DNA from: Veillonellaceae bacterium
GTDB taxonomy: Bacteria > Bacillota > Negativicutes > Veillonellales > Veillonellaceae
Length of the DNA stretch: 21,731 nucleotides
NCBI GenBank assembly: GCA_900765165.1
Contig: CAAFQR010000063.1
Coordinates: 1 to 21,731, forward strand
Direction: 5' to 3'
Part shown: one piece after another, positions 1 to 6,961 of the stretch
Layout: every line of letters begins with the position of its first letter
Position numbering within the stretch: the first letter of the stretch is position 1
Made by a program: the position numbers and the translations under genes
Notes under the pieces: generated by a model
The model's database searches: none
What the model was told of the DNA's origin: nothing
What the model saw: the letters and a program-made list of their open reading frames with translations, nothing else

Positions 1-1245
1 GTAGCCGATAAATACGGCGATGACGCTATCTACAAGGATGGCTTGAAGATTTACACTACGCTGGATATGAAGGCACAGGAAGCTGCTGTAAAAGCAATGG
101 ATAACTTGCCGACCTTCTATACCGATAAGAATGGCTTGAAGCAGCCGCAAGGCGCTTTGGTAGCGATTAACCCGCACAATGGTTACATTGTGGCCATGGT
201 TGGTGGTCGTGGTAACGACTCCTTTAACCGTGCTGTGTTGGCAGAACGCCAGCCTGGTTCCGCATTTAAACCGTTCGTATACTTAACCGCTATTCAGCAG
301 GGCATGACGCCTGGCGATACGGTAGAAGATGCGCCGATTACCTTTAATGGTTGGAGCCCGCAGAACTATGAACGTACCTTCCAGGGGACAGTAACCTTGC
401 GTTATGCGTTGCAGCATTCGTTGAACGTACCGGCTGTTCGTATTGCTGATAAGGTTGGTATGAGCAACGTATTGAAATTAGCGCAGAGCATGGGTATTTC
501 CACATTGGTTACCAGCGGTAACCCGAACGATAACAACTTGGCAGCCGCTCTTGGTGGTTTGACCCATGGTGTTAAACCGATTGATATGGCTACGGCCTAC
601 GCTGTATTGGCTAATGGTGGTATGAAGGTTACGCCGATTGCCATCACGAAGATTGTTGACCGCAATGGCCAGGTTGTGGAAGAAAACAGCATGGACGAAA
701 AACGTGTAGTGGATGCGAAAGACGCTTACGTTATTACTAACATGTTGGAATCTGTTATTAAAGGCGGTACCGGTGGTGGTGCTGCTATTGGTCGCCCTGC
801 TGCTGGTAAAACCGGTACGACAGACGATTCCAAGGATGCTTGGTTCGTAGGTTATACGCCGGACTTAGTAGCCGCTGTTTGGATGGGTGATGACTACGGT
901 ACGCAAACCTTGAACGGTACGACCGGTGGTACGATTCCGGCTACGATTTGGCATGACTTCATGTCCGCCGCCTTAGCGAATACGCCGGCCAGTGACTTCC
1001 CGGTTCCGCCAGGAGCCGCGTCCATAGCTAACTCCGGTTATACAGCGCCGGCTAAGCCAGCCGATAAGAAGAAGGCTAAGGACGATAAAGATAAGACGAA
1101 GACTGATAAGTCCAAGGACGATAGCTCCGTTCAGCAGGACGATAGTAGCAATAGCGACAATAGTAGTGATAGTAGCGGCTCAGATAATTCGAAGGATTCG
1201 AGTAAGAGCAGCAGTAAGTCATCGTCGTCCAGTAAGAAACAATAA
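1..1245 (+). CDS. Class A penicillin-binding protein, C-terminal part (PBP1A type)
   Basis: The frame is open from the first base, so the true start and the N-terminal glycosyltransferase domain lie left of the window. What remains is the transpeptidase (acyl-serine) domain that cross-links peptidoglycan outside the membrane. The three family motifs are present: SxxK as S-A-F-K at window codons 87-90 (bases 259-270), SxN as S-L-N at bases 418-426, and KTGT at bases 808-819, followed by the usual D-A-W-F-V-G. After about base 1050 the protein changes into a tail of some 65 residues made almost only of Lys, Asp, Ser and Asn, ending in Lys-Lys-Gln. Such disordered tails are common in class A PBPs of Firmicutes. 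tyrS follows after 124 bases. The PBP family is certain; which paralogue it is cannot be told without the N-terminus. Confidence 0.93.
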   Translation, partial: VADKYGDDAIYKDGLKIYTTLDMKAQEAAVKAMDNLPTFYTDKNGLKQPQGALVAINPHNGYIVAMVGGRGNDSFNRAVLAERQPGSAFKPFVYLTAIQQGMTPGDTVEDAPITFNGWSPQNYERTFQGTVTLRYALQHSLNVPAVRIADKVGMSNVLKLAQSMGISTLVTSGNPNDNNLAAALGGLTHGVKPIDMATAYAVLANGGMKVTPIAITKIVDRNGQVVEENSMDEKRVVDAKDAYVITNMLESVIKGGTGGGAAIGRPAAGKTGTTDDSKDAWFVGYTPDLVAAVWMGDDYGTQTLNGTTGGTIPATIWHDFMSAALANTPASDFPVPPGAASIANSGYTAPAKPADKKKAKDDKDKTKTDKSKDDSSVQQDDSSNSDNSSDSSGSDNSKDSSKSSSKSSSSSKKQ

Positions 1246-1246
1246 T

Positions 1247-1264
1247 AGTTGAATTCATTCAACT
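1247..1264 (+). terminator. Weak hairpin just after the PBP stop
   Basis: AGTTGAA (1247-1253), loop TTCA, TTCAACT (1258-1264) form a perfect 7-bp stem starting two bases after the stop codon. It is followed only by TTAT, so it is at best a weak terminator and may only protect the 3' end. Confidence 0.35.
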
Positions 1265-1272
1265 TTATAGGC

Positions 1273-1312
1273 AGTAACGTCACGCCCCGTCATCTTGTCG
1301 GGGCCCGTTACT
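1273..1312 (+). other. GC-rich hairpin between PBP gene and tyrS
   Basis: AGTAACG (1273-1279) pairs with CGTTACT (1306-1312), and GCCCCG (1284-1289) pairs with CGGGGC (1299-1304) inside it, with an asymmetric bulge. No U-tract follows, so this is not a standard terminator. A 10-bp palindrome TGTCATGACA follows at 1313-1322. None of the T-box landmarks (specifier loop, AGGGTGG-type box) is visible, so this is not evidence of tRNA-sensing control of tyrS. Confidence 0.5.
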
Positions 1313-1369
1313 TGTCATGACATAGTAAAGCAGTAAGAGAAGATGCAGTGTATTGAGGAGGATTAACAC

Positions 1370-2578
1370 ATGATTAGTGCAGCAGAGCAGTTGCGTTTGA
1401 TTAAACATGGCGTAGATACGTTACTTCCGGAAGATGAATTCTTTAAAAAGTTGGAAAAATCCGTAGCGACGAACACGCCGTTAACCGTAAAATTGGGCTT
1501 GGATCCGACGGCGCCGGACATTCACTTGGGCCATACTGTAGTATTGCGCAAGCTGAAATTATTCCAAGATTTAGGTCATCAGGTTGTTATCTTAATCGGT
1601 GACTTCACGGCGCGCATCGGCGACCCGACCGGTAAGAGCGCCACTCGTCCGCCGTTGGATGAAGAAGCAGTAAAACGCAATGCAGCTACCTACAAGGAAC
1701 AGATTTTCAAAGTATTGGACGAAGAAAAAACCATCGTTCGTTACAACAGCGAATGGCTTGGCAAATTGAACTTTGCTAACGTTTTGAAATTAGCCGCTCA
1801 GTACACCGTAGCGCGTATGTTGGAACGCGATGACTTCCATAAACGCTACACCGAAGGTCGTTCCATTGGCGTGCACGAATTCATGTACCCGTTGATGCAG
1901 GGCTATGACTCCGTAGCACTTCACGCTGACGTAGAATTCGGCGGTACCGACCAGACCTTCAACTTGCTCATGGGTCGTCATTTGCAGGAACAGTACGGTC
2001 AGGCACCGCAGACCATCATCACCATGCCGATTTTGGAAGGTCTCGATGGCGTTCAGAAGATGAGTAAATCCTTGGGCAACTACATCGGTATTAGCGACGA
2101 ACCGGCTGATATGTACGGCAAAGCTATGTCCATTCCTGACGAATTGATGATGCGTTACTTCATGCTCGTAACCGACATGTCCATCGAAGAACAGGAAAAA
2201 TTAAGTGCCGGCTTGGCCGATGGCTCTGTTCATCCGCGCGACACGAAGATGAAATTAGCTTACACCATTGTACGCTTGTATCATGGCGAAGCTGCTGCGG
2301 AAGAAGCACAGAACCACTTCATCTCCGTATTCCAGAAACATGCATTGCCGGAAGATATTCCGGAATACGCTGTGGAATTAAGCGATGAACCGACATTCAT
2401 TCCCGCCTTCTTAACGGCTGCCGGCTTAACGGCCAGCAATGGGGAAGCACGCCGCTCTATTAAAGCCGGTGCTTTCAAAATCGATGGCGAAAAATGTGGT
2501 GAAGAAAACGTTGTATTGAAGGCTGACATGGTATTGCAGGTTGGCAAACGTAAATTCATCCGCATCGTAAGTAAATAA
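1370..2578 (+). CDS. tyrS: Tyrosyl-tRNA synthetase
   Basis: Attaches tyrosine to tRNA-Tyr in the cytoplasm, using ATP. The 402-residue protein has the class I signature H-L-G-H at residues 52-55 and K-M-S-K-S at 230-234. The Rossmann core lies between them, with the substrate-contact segment G-G-T-D-Q-T-F-N around 191-198. The last ~65 residues form an S4 RNA-binding domain (around 338-400). Length and the exact K-M-S-K-S motif fit the TyrZ-like bacterial subgroup. The start follows GAGGAGG with good spacing. The gene is 124 bases after the PBP gene with no convincing promoter between, so read-through is possible. It ends at a strong terminator. Confidence 0.97.
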   Translation: MISAAEQLRLIKHGVDTLLPEDEFFKKLEKSVATNTPLTVKLGLDPTAPDIHLGHTVVLRKLKLFQDLGHQVVILIGDFTARIGDPTGKSATRPPLDEEAVKRNAATYKEQIFKVLDEEKTIVRYNSEWLGKLNFANVLKLAAQYTVARMLERDDFHKRYTEGRSIGVHEFMYPLMQGYDSVALHADVEFGGTDQTFNLLMGRHLQEQYGQAPQTIITMPILEGLDGVQKMSKSLGNYIGISDEPADMYGKAMSIPDELMMRYFMLVTDMSIEEQEKLSAGLADGSVHPRDTKMKLAYTIVRLYHGEAAAEEAQNHFISVFQKHALPEDIPEYAVELSDEPTFIPAFLTAAGLTASNGEARRSIKAGAFKIDGEKCGEENVVLKADMVLQVGKRKFIRIVSK

Positions 2579-2662
2579 GTAAATAGAGGCCACATAAAAT
2601 GGGGAATCGATGTAATTAGTAGACACTATATAATTGATTTTGCCATTAATGGCTACTATATG

Positions 2663-2696
2663 AAAAAGAGGACACTCACGCGAGTGTCCTCTTTTT
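2663..2696 (+). terminator. Strong intrinsic terminator of tyrS
   Basis: AAAAAGAGGACACTC (2663-2677), loop ACGC, GAGTGTCCTCTTTTT (2682-2696): a perfect 15-bp stem ending in a T-run. Its symmetric A/T flanks could let it work in both directions. Confidence 0.93.
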
Positions 2697-2786
2697 GTGC
2701 GCCTAAAAGGCGCATACTGTATGGGTTTATGGTGAATAGTGTATGCTAAATAACCAATAGTGTTTCAAAACTTTTTACGAAAACAG

Positions 2787-2815
2787 TTGACTATTCAATA
2801 AATATAGTATACTAT
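2787..2815 (+). promoter_or_regulatory. Likely ppsA promoter with operator-like palindrome
   Basis: TTGACT at 2787-2792 is a good -35 element. The -10 is either TATACT (2808-2813, 15-base spacer) or TACTAT (2810-2815, 17-base spacer). The perfect 12-bp palindrome ATAGTATACTAT (2804-2815) covers the -10, a position suited to a repressor. The CcpN-like repressor encoded downstream of ppsA is the natural candidate to bind here, but that is an inference. Confidence 0.65.
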
Positions 2816-2827
2816 TTACTTAAATGA

Positions 2828-2879
2828 TGCAGAACAATTAGTGAACATCAATTAATTAGTGCAGAATCAATGTAGTGAA
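2828..2879 (+). repeat. Two imperfect direct repeats in the ppsA leader
   Basis: TGCAGAACAATTAGTGAA (2828-2845) recurs as TGCAGAATCAATGTAGTGAA (2860-2879), the second copy having two extra bases. The starts are 32 bp apart, about three helical turns, which would put two protein sites on the same face of the DNA. They lie downstream of the presumed transcription start and before the ribosome site. Confidence 0.6.
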
Positions 2880-2907
2880 GCAATGTTATATTCCAGGAGG
2901 TTTCAAC

Positions 2908-5292
2908 ATGAATCGGGAAAACGCATTTGTACTTTGGTTTGATCAGTTAAAACGTGAAGACGTCGCTTTAGTAGGCGGTAAATCGTCTTCCTTAGGTGAA
3001 ATGACTTCGTCCACAAACGTTCCGGTACCGTACGGCTTTGCCACGACGGCACATGGCTATCGTCATTTTATGGAACAAACCGGCTTGGAAGATAAAATTC
3101 GAGCTGAATTGGCTCGCCTCGATGATGTGGAAAACTCCGCATTACTCCGTGAAATTTGTGCCAACATTCGCCAGTTAATCTGCGACGCTGTAATGCCGGC
3201 TGACTTGGCTGACAGCATTCGCGCCGCTTATGACGAATTAGGTAAAAAAGTAGGGGAATCCAATCCGTTCGTAGCAGTTCGTTCCAGTGCTACTGCCGAA
3301 GACTTGCCGGATGCAAGCTTTGCGGGCCAGCAGGATACGTACTTAAACGTACGTGGCGCTGACTTAATCATCCAGAAGGTTAAGGAATGCTACGCATCCA
3401 CCTTTACGGACCGCGCTACATACTACCGCGTAAAACAGGGCTTCGACCACATGACCGTTGCTTTAAGCGCTGCCATCCAGATGATGGTATTCTCCAAAGC
3501 TGCTGGTGTTATGTTCACCGTTGACCTCGTAACCGGTAATGACGAAAACATTCTCATCGAAGGTTCCTGGGGTCTTGGCGAATACGTGGTACAAGGTACT
3601 GTAACGCCGGATAATTTCACGGTTAACAAAAAGGACATGAAAATCCTTAACCGCATGATTAACGACAAGAACATTTCCTTGGTTCGCAATCCGGAAGGCG
3701 ACTGCGTTGAAAAGGTAGTGCCGCCGGAACAGGCTAAGGCACAGGTTCTTAGCGACGAACAGGTGTTGGAATTGGCATCCTATGCAAAAGCCATCGAAAA
3801 ACACTATGGTTGCTACATGGATATGGAATGGGGCGTTGACGAACGAGACGGCAAGATTTGGATTTTGCAGGCCCGTCCGGAAACTGTATGGTCCCGTAAG
3901 AATAAAGATGGTAAGAAAGCGGCCGAAGAAGAACACGCTACGGTTACCACTCGTGAAATCATCGTAAAAGGCTTGCCGGCTAGCCCGGGTAAAGCGGCTG
4001 GTAAAGCCCATGTTATCCTTGATCCGGCTGACATCGATGATTTCAAAGAAGGCGAAATTCTCGTAACGGCTATGACCGCTCCTGACTGGGTACCGGCTAT
4101 GAAGAAAGCGAAAGCTATCGTAACCGACGCCGGCGGCATGACCTGTCACGCATCCATCGTATCGCGCGAATTGGGTATTCCTTGTATCGTAGGTACGAAG
4201 AGCCGCAGTGAAGAAGGTACTGTACGCATTCAGAACGGTCAGATGATTACTGTTGATGCTACGAATGGTATCGTATACGACGGCATGCTCGAAGAAGTGG
4301 CTAAGAAACAGGAAGCACCGGCTGTTACGCAGCAGGTTGTGGAATACATTCCGGTAACGGGCACGAAGGTGTACATGAACCTTGGCGACCCGGACCTCGC
4401 TGAAAAATATGGCGTATTGCCTTGCGACGGCATTGGCCTTATGCGCGAAGAATTCATTTGGACTACGTTCATTCATGAACATCCGATGCATCTTATCGAA
4501 ACGGGCCGCAGTGACTTTGCGGTAGACACTTTGGCTGAAGGTATGCGCAAGGTTTGCCAGGCCTTGGCTCCGCGTCAGGTTGTAGTTCGCTTAAGCGACT
4601 TCAAATCTAGCGAATACCGCGACCTCAAAGGTGGCGACAAATACGAACCGCACGAATCCAGTGCTTTGCTCGGCTGGCGTGGCGCTTCCCGCTACTACGA
4701 TCCGAAATACGCACCGGCCTTCCTCTTGGAATTACAGGCTATTCGCAAGGTTCGTGAAGAATATGGCTTCAAAAACTTGCAGGTTATGATTCCGTTCTGC
4801 CGCACTGTGAAGGAAGCCGAAGAAGTAACTAACTTGATGGCTGCTAACGGCTTGGCTCGCAGCGCTGATTTCAAAGTTTGGTTGATGGCTGAAATTCCGG
4901 CTAACATCATCTTGGCCGACCAGTTTAATAAATATGTGGATGGCTACTCCATTGGTTCCAATGATTTGACCATGCTCATCTTAGGTTGCGACCGCGATAA
5001 CGAAACGGTTCAGCACATTTATGATGAACGCAACCTGGCAGTACGCCGCGCAATCCGTCACTTAATCGAAGTGGCTCACAAGGATGGCAAGACCGTATCC
5101 ATTTGCGGTCAGGCACCGAGTGTATATCCGGAATTCTGTGAATTCTTAGTTAAGAGTGGTATCGATTCCATTTCGGTAAACCCCGATGCTGTAAAAGCGA
5201 CGAAACGTATGGTAGCACAGCTTGAACAACGCATTATGCTCGATGCCGTAACCGGTCGCGGTCGTCAAGACAGTACTGAATTAGAATGGTAA
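2908..5292 (+). CDS. ppsA: Phosphoenolpyruvate synthase (pyruvate, water dikinase)
   Basis: Converts pyruvate, ATP and water to PEP, AMP and phosphate, the entry to gluconeogenesis. The ATG at 2908 is chosen because AGGAGG sits 7 bases upstream; an in-frame GTG at 2875 lacks a ribosome site. The 794-residue protein has an N-terminal ATP-grasp domain (about 10-330, starting L-V-G-G-K-S-S-S-L-G-E-M). A swivelling phosphohistidine domain carries G-G-M-T-C-H-A-S with catalytic H414, and a C-terminal PEP/pyruvate-binding barrel carries S-I-G-S-N-D-L-T and C-G-Q-A with C733. Length (~790) and T-C-H (rather than the T-S-H of PPDK, ~875 residues) favour PEP synthase. T412, two residues before H414, is the residue that DUF299 regulators phosphorylate in this family, and such a regulator is encoded two genes on. 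Confidence 0.95.
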   Translation: MNRENAFVLWFDQLKREDVALVGGKSSSLGEMTSSTNVPVPYGFATTAHGYRHFMEQTGLEDKIRAELARLDDVENSALLREICANIRQLICDAVMPADLADSIRAAYDELGKKVGESNPFVAVRSSATAEDLPDASFAGQQDTYLNVRGADLIIQKVKECYASTFTDRATYYRVKQGFDHMTVALSAAIQMMVFSKAAGVMFTVDLVTGNDENILIEGSWGLGEYVVQGTVTPDNFTVNKKDMKILNRMINDKNISLVRNPEGDCVEKVVPPEQAKAQVLSDEQVLELASYAKAIEKHYGCYMDMEWGVDERDGKIWILQARPETVWSRKNKDGKKAAEEEHATVTTREIIVKGLPASPGKAAGKAHVILDPADIDDFKEGEILVTAMTAPDWVPAMKKAKAIVTDAGGMTCHASIVSRELGIPCIVGTKSRSEEGTVRIQNGQMITVDATNGIVYDGMLEEVAKKQEAPAVTQQVVEYIPVTGTKVYMNLGDPDLAEKYGVLPCDGIGLMREEFIWTTFIHEHPMHLIETGRSDFAVDTLAEGMRKVCQALAPRQVVVRLSDFKSSEYRDLKGGDKYEPHESSALLGWRGASRYYDPKYAPAFLLELQAIRKVREEYGFKNLQVMIPFCRTVKEAEEVTNLMAANGLARSADFKVWLMAEIPANIILADQFNKYVDGYSIGSNDLTMLILGCDRDNETVQHIYDERNLAVRRAIRHLIEVAHKDGKTVSICGQAPSVYPEFCEFLVKSGIDSISVNPDAVKATKRMVAQLEQRIMLDAVTGRGRQDSTELEW

Positions 5293-5310
5293 TACACTAC
5301 CGTTGAAGGG

Positions 5311-5342
5311 GAGAGGTTCCGAAAGGACCTCTCTTTCCTTTT
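5311..5342 (+). terminator. Intrinsic terminator of ppsA
   Basis: GAGAGG-T-TCC (5311-5320), loop GAAA, GGA-CCTCTC (5325-5333): a 9-bp stem with one bulged T and a stable GNRA-type loop, followed by TTTCCTTTT. Confidence 0.85.
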
Positions 5343-5413
5343 ATCCGATGCGGTTCGCGTTGGATTGACTTTCAATGGATGGTGTACTTCAACACGCAGG
5401 TGAGGTGATACGT

Positions 5414-6043
5414 GTGAAATTAACGGAACGACAGCAGAAAATCGCCGATATGGTGCAACATGAAGGGCCAATTACGGGCAAGACCATTGCCGCTCGCTTA
5501 GATGTAACCCGTTCGGCCTTGCGTTCCGATTTAGCAGTGCTGACCATGATGGGGCTGTTAGATGCGCGTCCTAAGGTAGGCTATTACTACGTTGGTCGCG
5601 ACAATGTAAATCCGGCTGCCGAAGAGATTAAACGCTTTGAAGTCGGGTCTGTAATGACTCGTGCCGTAGCAGTAGCGCCGGACACGAATTTGTATGATAC
5701 GATTGTCACTATTTTCACAGAAGACGTGGGGACGCTGTTAGTCTGTGAAGACGGTTATTTAGTGGGTGTCGTGTCCCGCAAGGATTTACTCCGCGCTTCC
5801 ATTGGTCAGAATGACCAAAAACGCATGCCTGTTTCCATGGTGATGACGCCGGCCAGCAAGGTTATCATGGTGTATCCGGAGGATTCCGCTGTAGAAGCAG
5901 CACAGCGCATGATTGATTATGAAGTGGATTGCTTGCCTGTAGTGGAAAAGCCGGAATCGACCGGCAAACGCCGCTATAAGGTGCTAGGGCGCATCTCGAA
6001 AACAAATATTACAAAGCTGTTTTTGGATTGTGGTCTTGCGTAA
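5414..6043 (+). CDS. ccpN: CcpN-like transcriptional repressor with paired CBS domains
   Basis: Probable regulator of gluconeogenic genes. The start is taken as GTG at 5414, six bases after GAGGTGAT; this gives 209 residues, matching CcpN of Bacillus subtilis (about 212). An upstream in-frame ATG at 5375 would add 13 unrelated residues. The N-terminus (about 4-60) is a winged helix-turn-helix reading G-P-I-T-G-K-T-I-A-A-R-L-D-V-T-R. Two CBS domains follow (about 77-127, with V-G-S-V-M-T, and 140-200, with V-S-M-V-M-T-P), which in such proteins sense adenine nucleotides. In B. subtilis, ccpN is followed by yqfL, a DUF299 gene that modulates its activity; the same order is kept here. A TTGACT at 5365 could be a -35, but no good -10 was found. 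Target sites are not proven. Confidence 0.88.
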   Translation: MKLTERQQKIADMVQHEGPITGKTIAARLDVTRSALRSDLAVLTMMGLLDARPKVGYYYVGRDNVNPAAEEIKRFEVGSVMTRAVAVAPDTNLYDTIVTIFTEDVGTLLVCEDGYLVGVVSRKDLLRASIGQNDQKRMPVSMVMTPASKVIMVYPEDSAVEAAQRMIDYEVDCLPVVEKPESTGKRRYKVLGRISKTNITKLFLDCGLA

Positions 6044-6063
6044 CCGCTTGATATAGGTATAAT
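6036..6063 (+). promoter_or_regulatory. Possible promoter for the PSRP-dgt pair
   Basis: A perfect TATAAT lies at 6058-6063, with TTGCGT (6036-6041) 16 bases upstream; the -35 overlaps the end of ccpN. This would let the regulator and dgt be transcribed apart from ccpN. The -35 match is weak. Confidence 0.5.
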
Positions 6064-6073
6064 GAAAGTATAT

Positions 6074-6094
6074 CGATAAGAAACAAGCTTATCG
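6074..6094 (+). promoter_or_regulatory. Inverted repeat in the leader before the PSRP gene
   Basis: CGATAAG (6074-6080) and CTTATCG (6088-6094) are perfect inverted copies separated by 7 bases, just downstream of the TATAAT. It could be an operator or a small RNA hairpin. No T-run follows, so it is not a terminator. Confidence 0.5.
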
Positions 6095-6131
6095 TTGGTA
6101 TTGAGTCGTTGTAAACAGGTGAGGTGTTCTA

Positions 6132-6953
6132 ATGCCGAATAAAGTTATCTATGCTATTTCCGACTCTTTAGGAGAGACGGCTGAATCTGTAGCTCGCGCT
6201 ACGGCAAGCCAATTTGATCAAGAAGAAATTGATATTGTTCGAATTCCATATATTAACAGTGAATCTCAAATTGATAATGTTGTAAATGAAGCGGCCGGTG
6301 GCCATCATGTCATTTGCCATACCATCGTATCGCCGACGTTGCGCCAGTATTTGCACAATAAGGCGAAGGAAATGAACGTGGAAGCCGTAGATATTATGGG
6401 TCCGGTGTTAGGTGCCGTTACGGCCGTAGCCGACACGAAGCCGCGCTTAACTGCCGGCATGGTTCACAAATTGGACCAGGAATATTTCAAGAAAGTCGAA
6501 GCTATTGAATTTGCCGTTAAATACGATGACGGCAAAAATCCGCAAGGCTTTGAAAAGGCGGACATCGTTATCATTGGTGTATCTCGTACCAGTAAGACGC
6601 CGCTGTCTATGTTCTTAGCCTATAAAAAAATAAAAGCGGCTAACTTGCCGCTGGTGCCGGAAGTGCCGTTGCCGGAAGAGCTTTTCAAGATTCCGCCGAA
6701 GCATGTGGTAGGTCTTGTTATCGACCCGTATAAGCTCAATAATATCCGTAGCGAACGTCTGCGTACCATGGGGTTAACCGGTGAAGCCAATTACGCTACC
6801 GTATCCCGTATTGAAGAAGAATTAGAGTATGCCAAAGCGGTTATGCGTCGCGTACACTGCCCAATTTTGGATGTAACGAATAAATCCATCGAAGAAACGG
6901 CTGCTTTCGTTATGCAGATTATCGACCGTAACCGAGCGCAAGAACAGCGCTGA
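6132..6953 (+). CDS. ppsR: Bifunctional kinase/pyrophosphorylase regulating PEP synthase (PSRP, DUF299)
   Basis: Members of this family inactivate PEP synthase or PPDK by ADP-dependent phosphorylation of a threonine next to the catalytic histidine, and reverse it with phosphate. The 273-residue protein has the normal family length, the N-terminal I-S-D-S-L-G-E-T-A-E-S segment (about 9-19), and the atypical P-loop G-V-S-R-T-S-K-T at 149-156. PPDK and PEP-synthase regulators are hard to separate by eye; PEP synthase is chosen as substrate because ppsA lies just upstream and carries the target threonine (T412), and no PPDK gene is in the window. The gene is 88 bases after ccpN and 8 bases before dgt. 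A GAGGTG ribosome site precedes the ATG. Confidence 0.92.
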   Translation: MPNKVIYAISDSLGETAESVARATASQFDQEEIDIVRIPYINSESQIDNVVNEAAGGHHVICHTIVSPTLRQYLHNKAKEMNVEAVDIMGPVLGAVTAVADTKPRLTAGMVHKLDQEYFKKVEAIEFAVKYDDGKNPQGFEKADIVIIGVSRTSKTPLSMFLAYKKIKAANLPLVPEVPLPEELFKIPPKHVVGLVIDPYKLNNIRSERLRTMGLTGEANYATVSRIEEELEYAKAVMRRVHCPILDVTNKSIEETAAFVMQIIDRNRAQEQR

Positions 6954-6961
6954 GGTAGCCT

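Larger units (their letters stand above)
2579..2907. other. Gene-free control region between tyrS and ppsA
   Basis: No coding frame is supported in these 329 bases. In order they hold: a perfect 12-bp palindrome GCCATTAATGGC (2642-2653); the tyrS terminator (2663-2696); a second hairpin TGCGCCT-AAA-AGGCGCA (2698-2714) without a T-run; a copy of GTGAATAGTG (2732-2741), also found twice near 16730; a promoter-like block with a palindrome (2787-2815); two imperfect direct repeats (2828-2879); and the AGGAGG ribosome site of ppsA (2895-2900). Confidence 0.7.

Noticed and set aside
1076..1258. A 60-codon Tyr/Ser-rich - strand frame
   Set aside because: It is the antisense of the low-complexity PBP tail, with no independent support.
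1246..1369. T-box riboswitch before tyrS
   Set aside because: The gap is too short, and neither the T-box sequence nor a terminator/antiterminator pair with a Tyr specifier is visible.
2875..2907. Upstream GTG start for ppsA
   Set aside because: Adds 11 residues without a ribosome site and reads through the AGGAGG that serves the ATG at 2908.
3463..4491. A 342-codon open frame on the - strand inside ppsA
   Set aside because: It lies fully antisense to a certain gene, has no ribosome site, and its sequence resembles no family; the long opening follows from the codon bias of ppsA.
2908..5292. Reading this gene as pyruvate, phosphate dikinase
   Set aside because: Length of 794, T-C-H at the phosphohistidine and the S-I-S-V-N-P-D end match PEP synthase; PPDK is about 875 residues with T-S-H.
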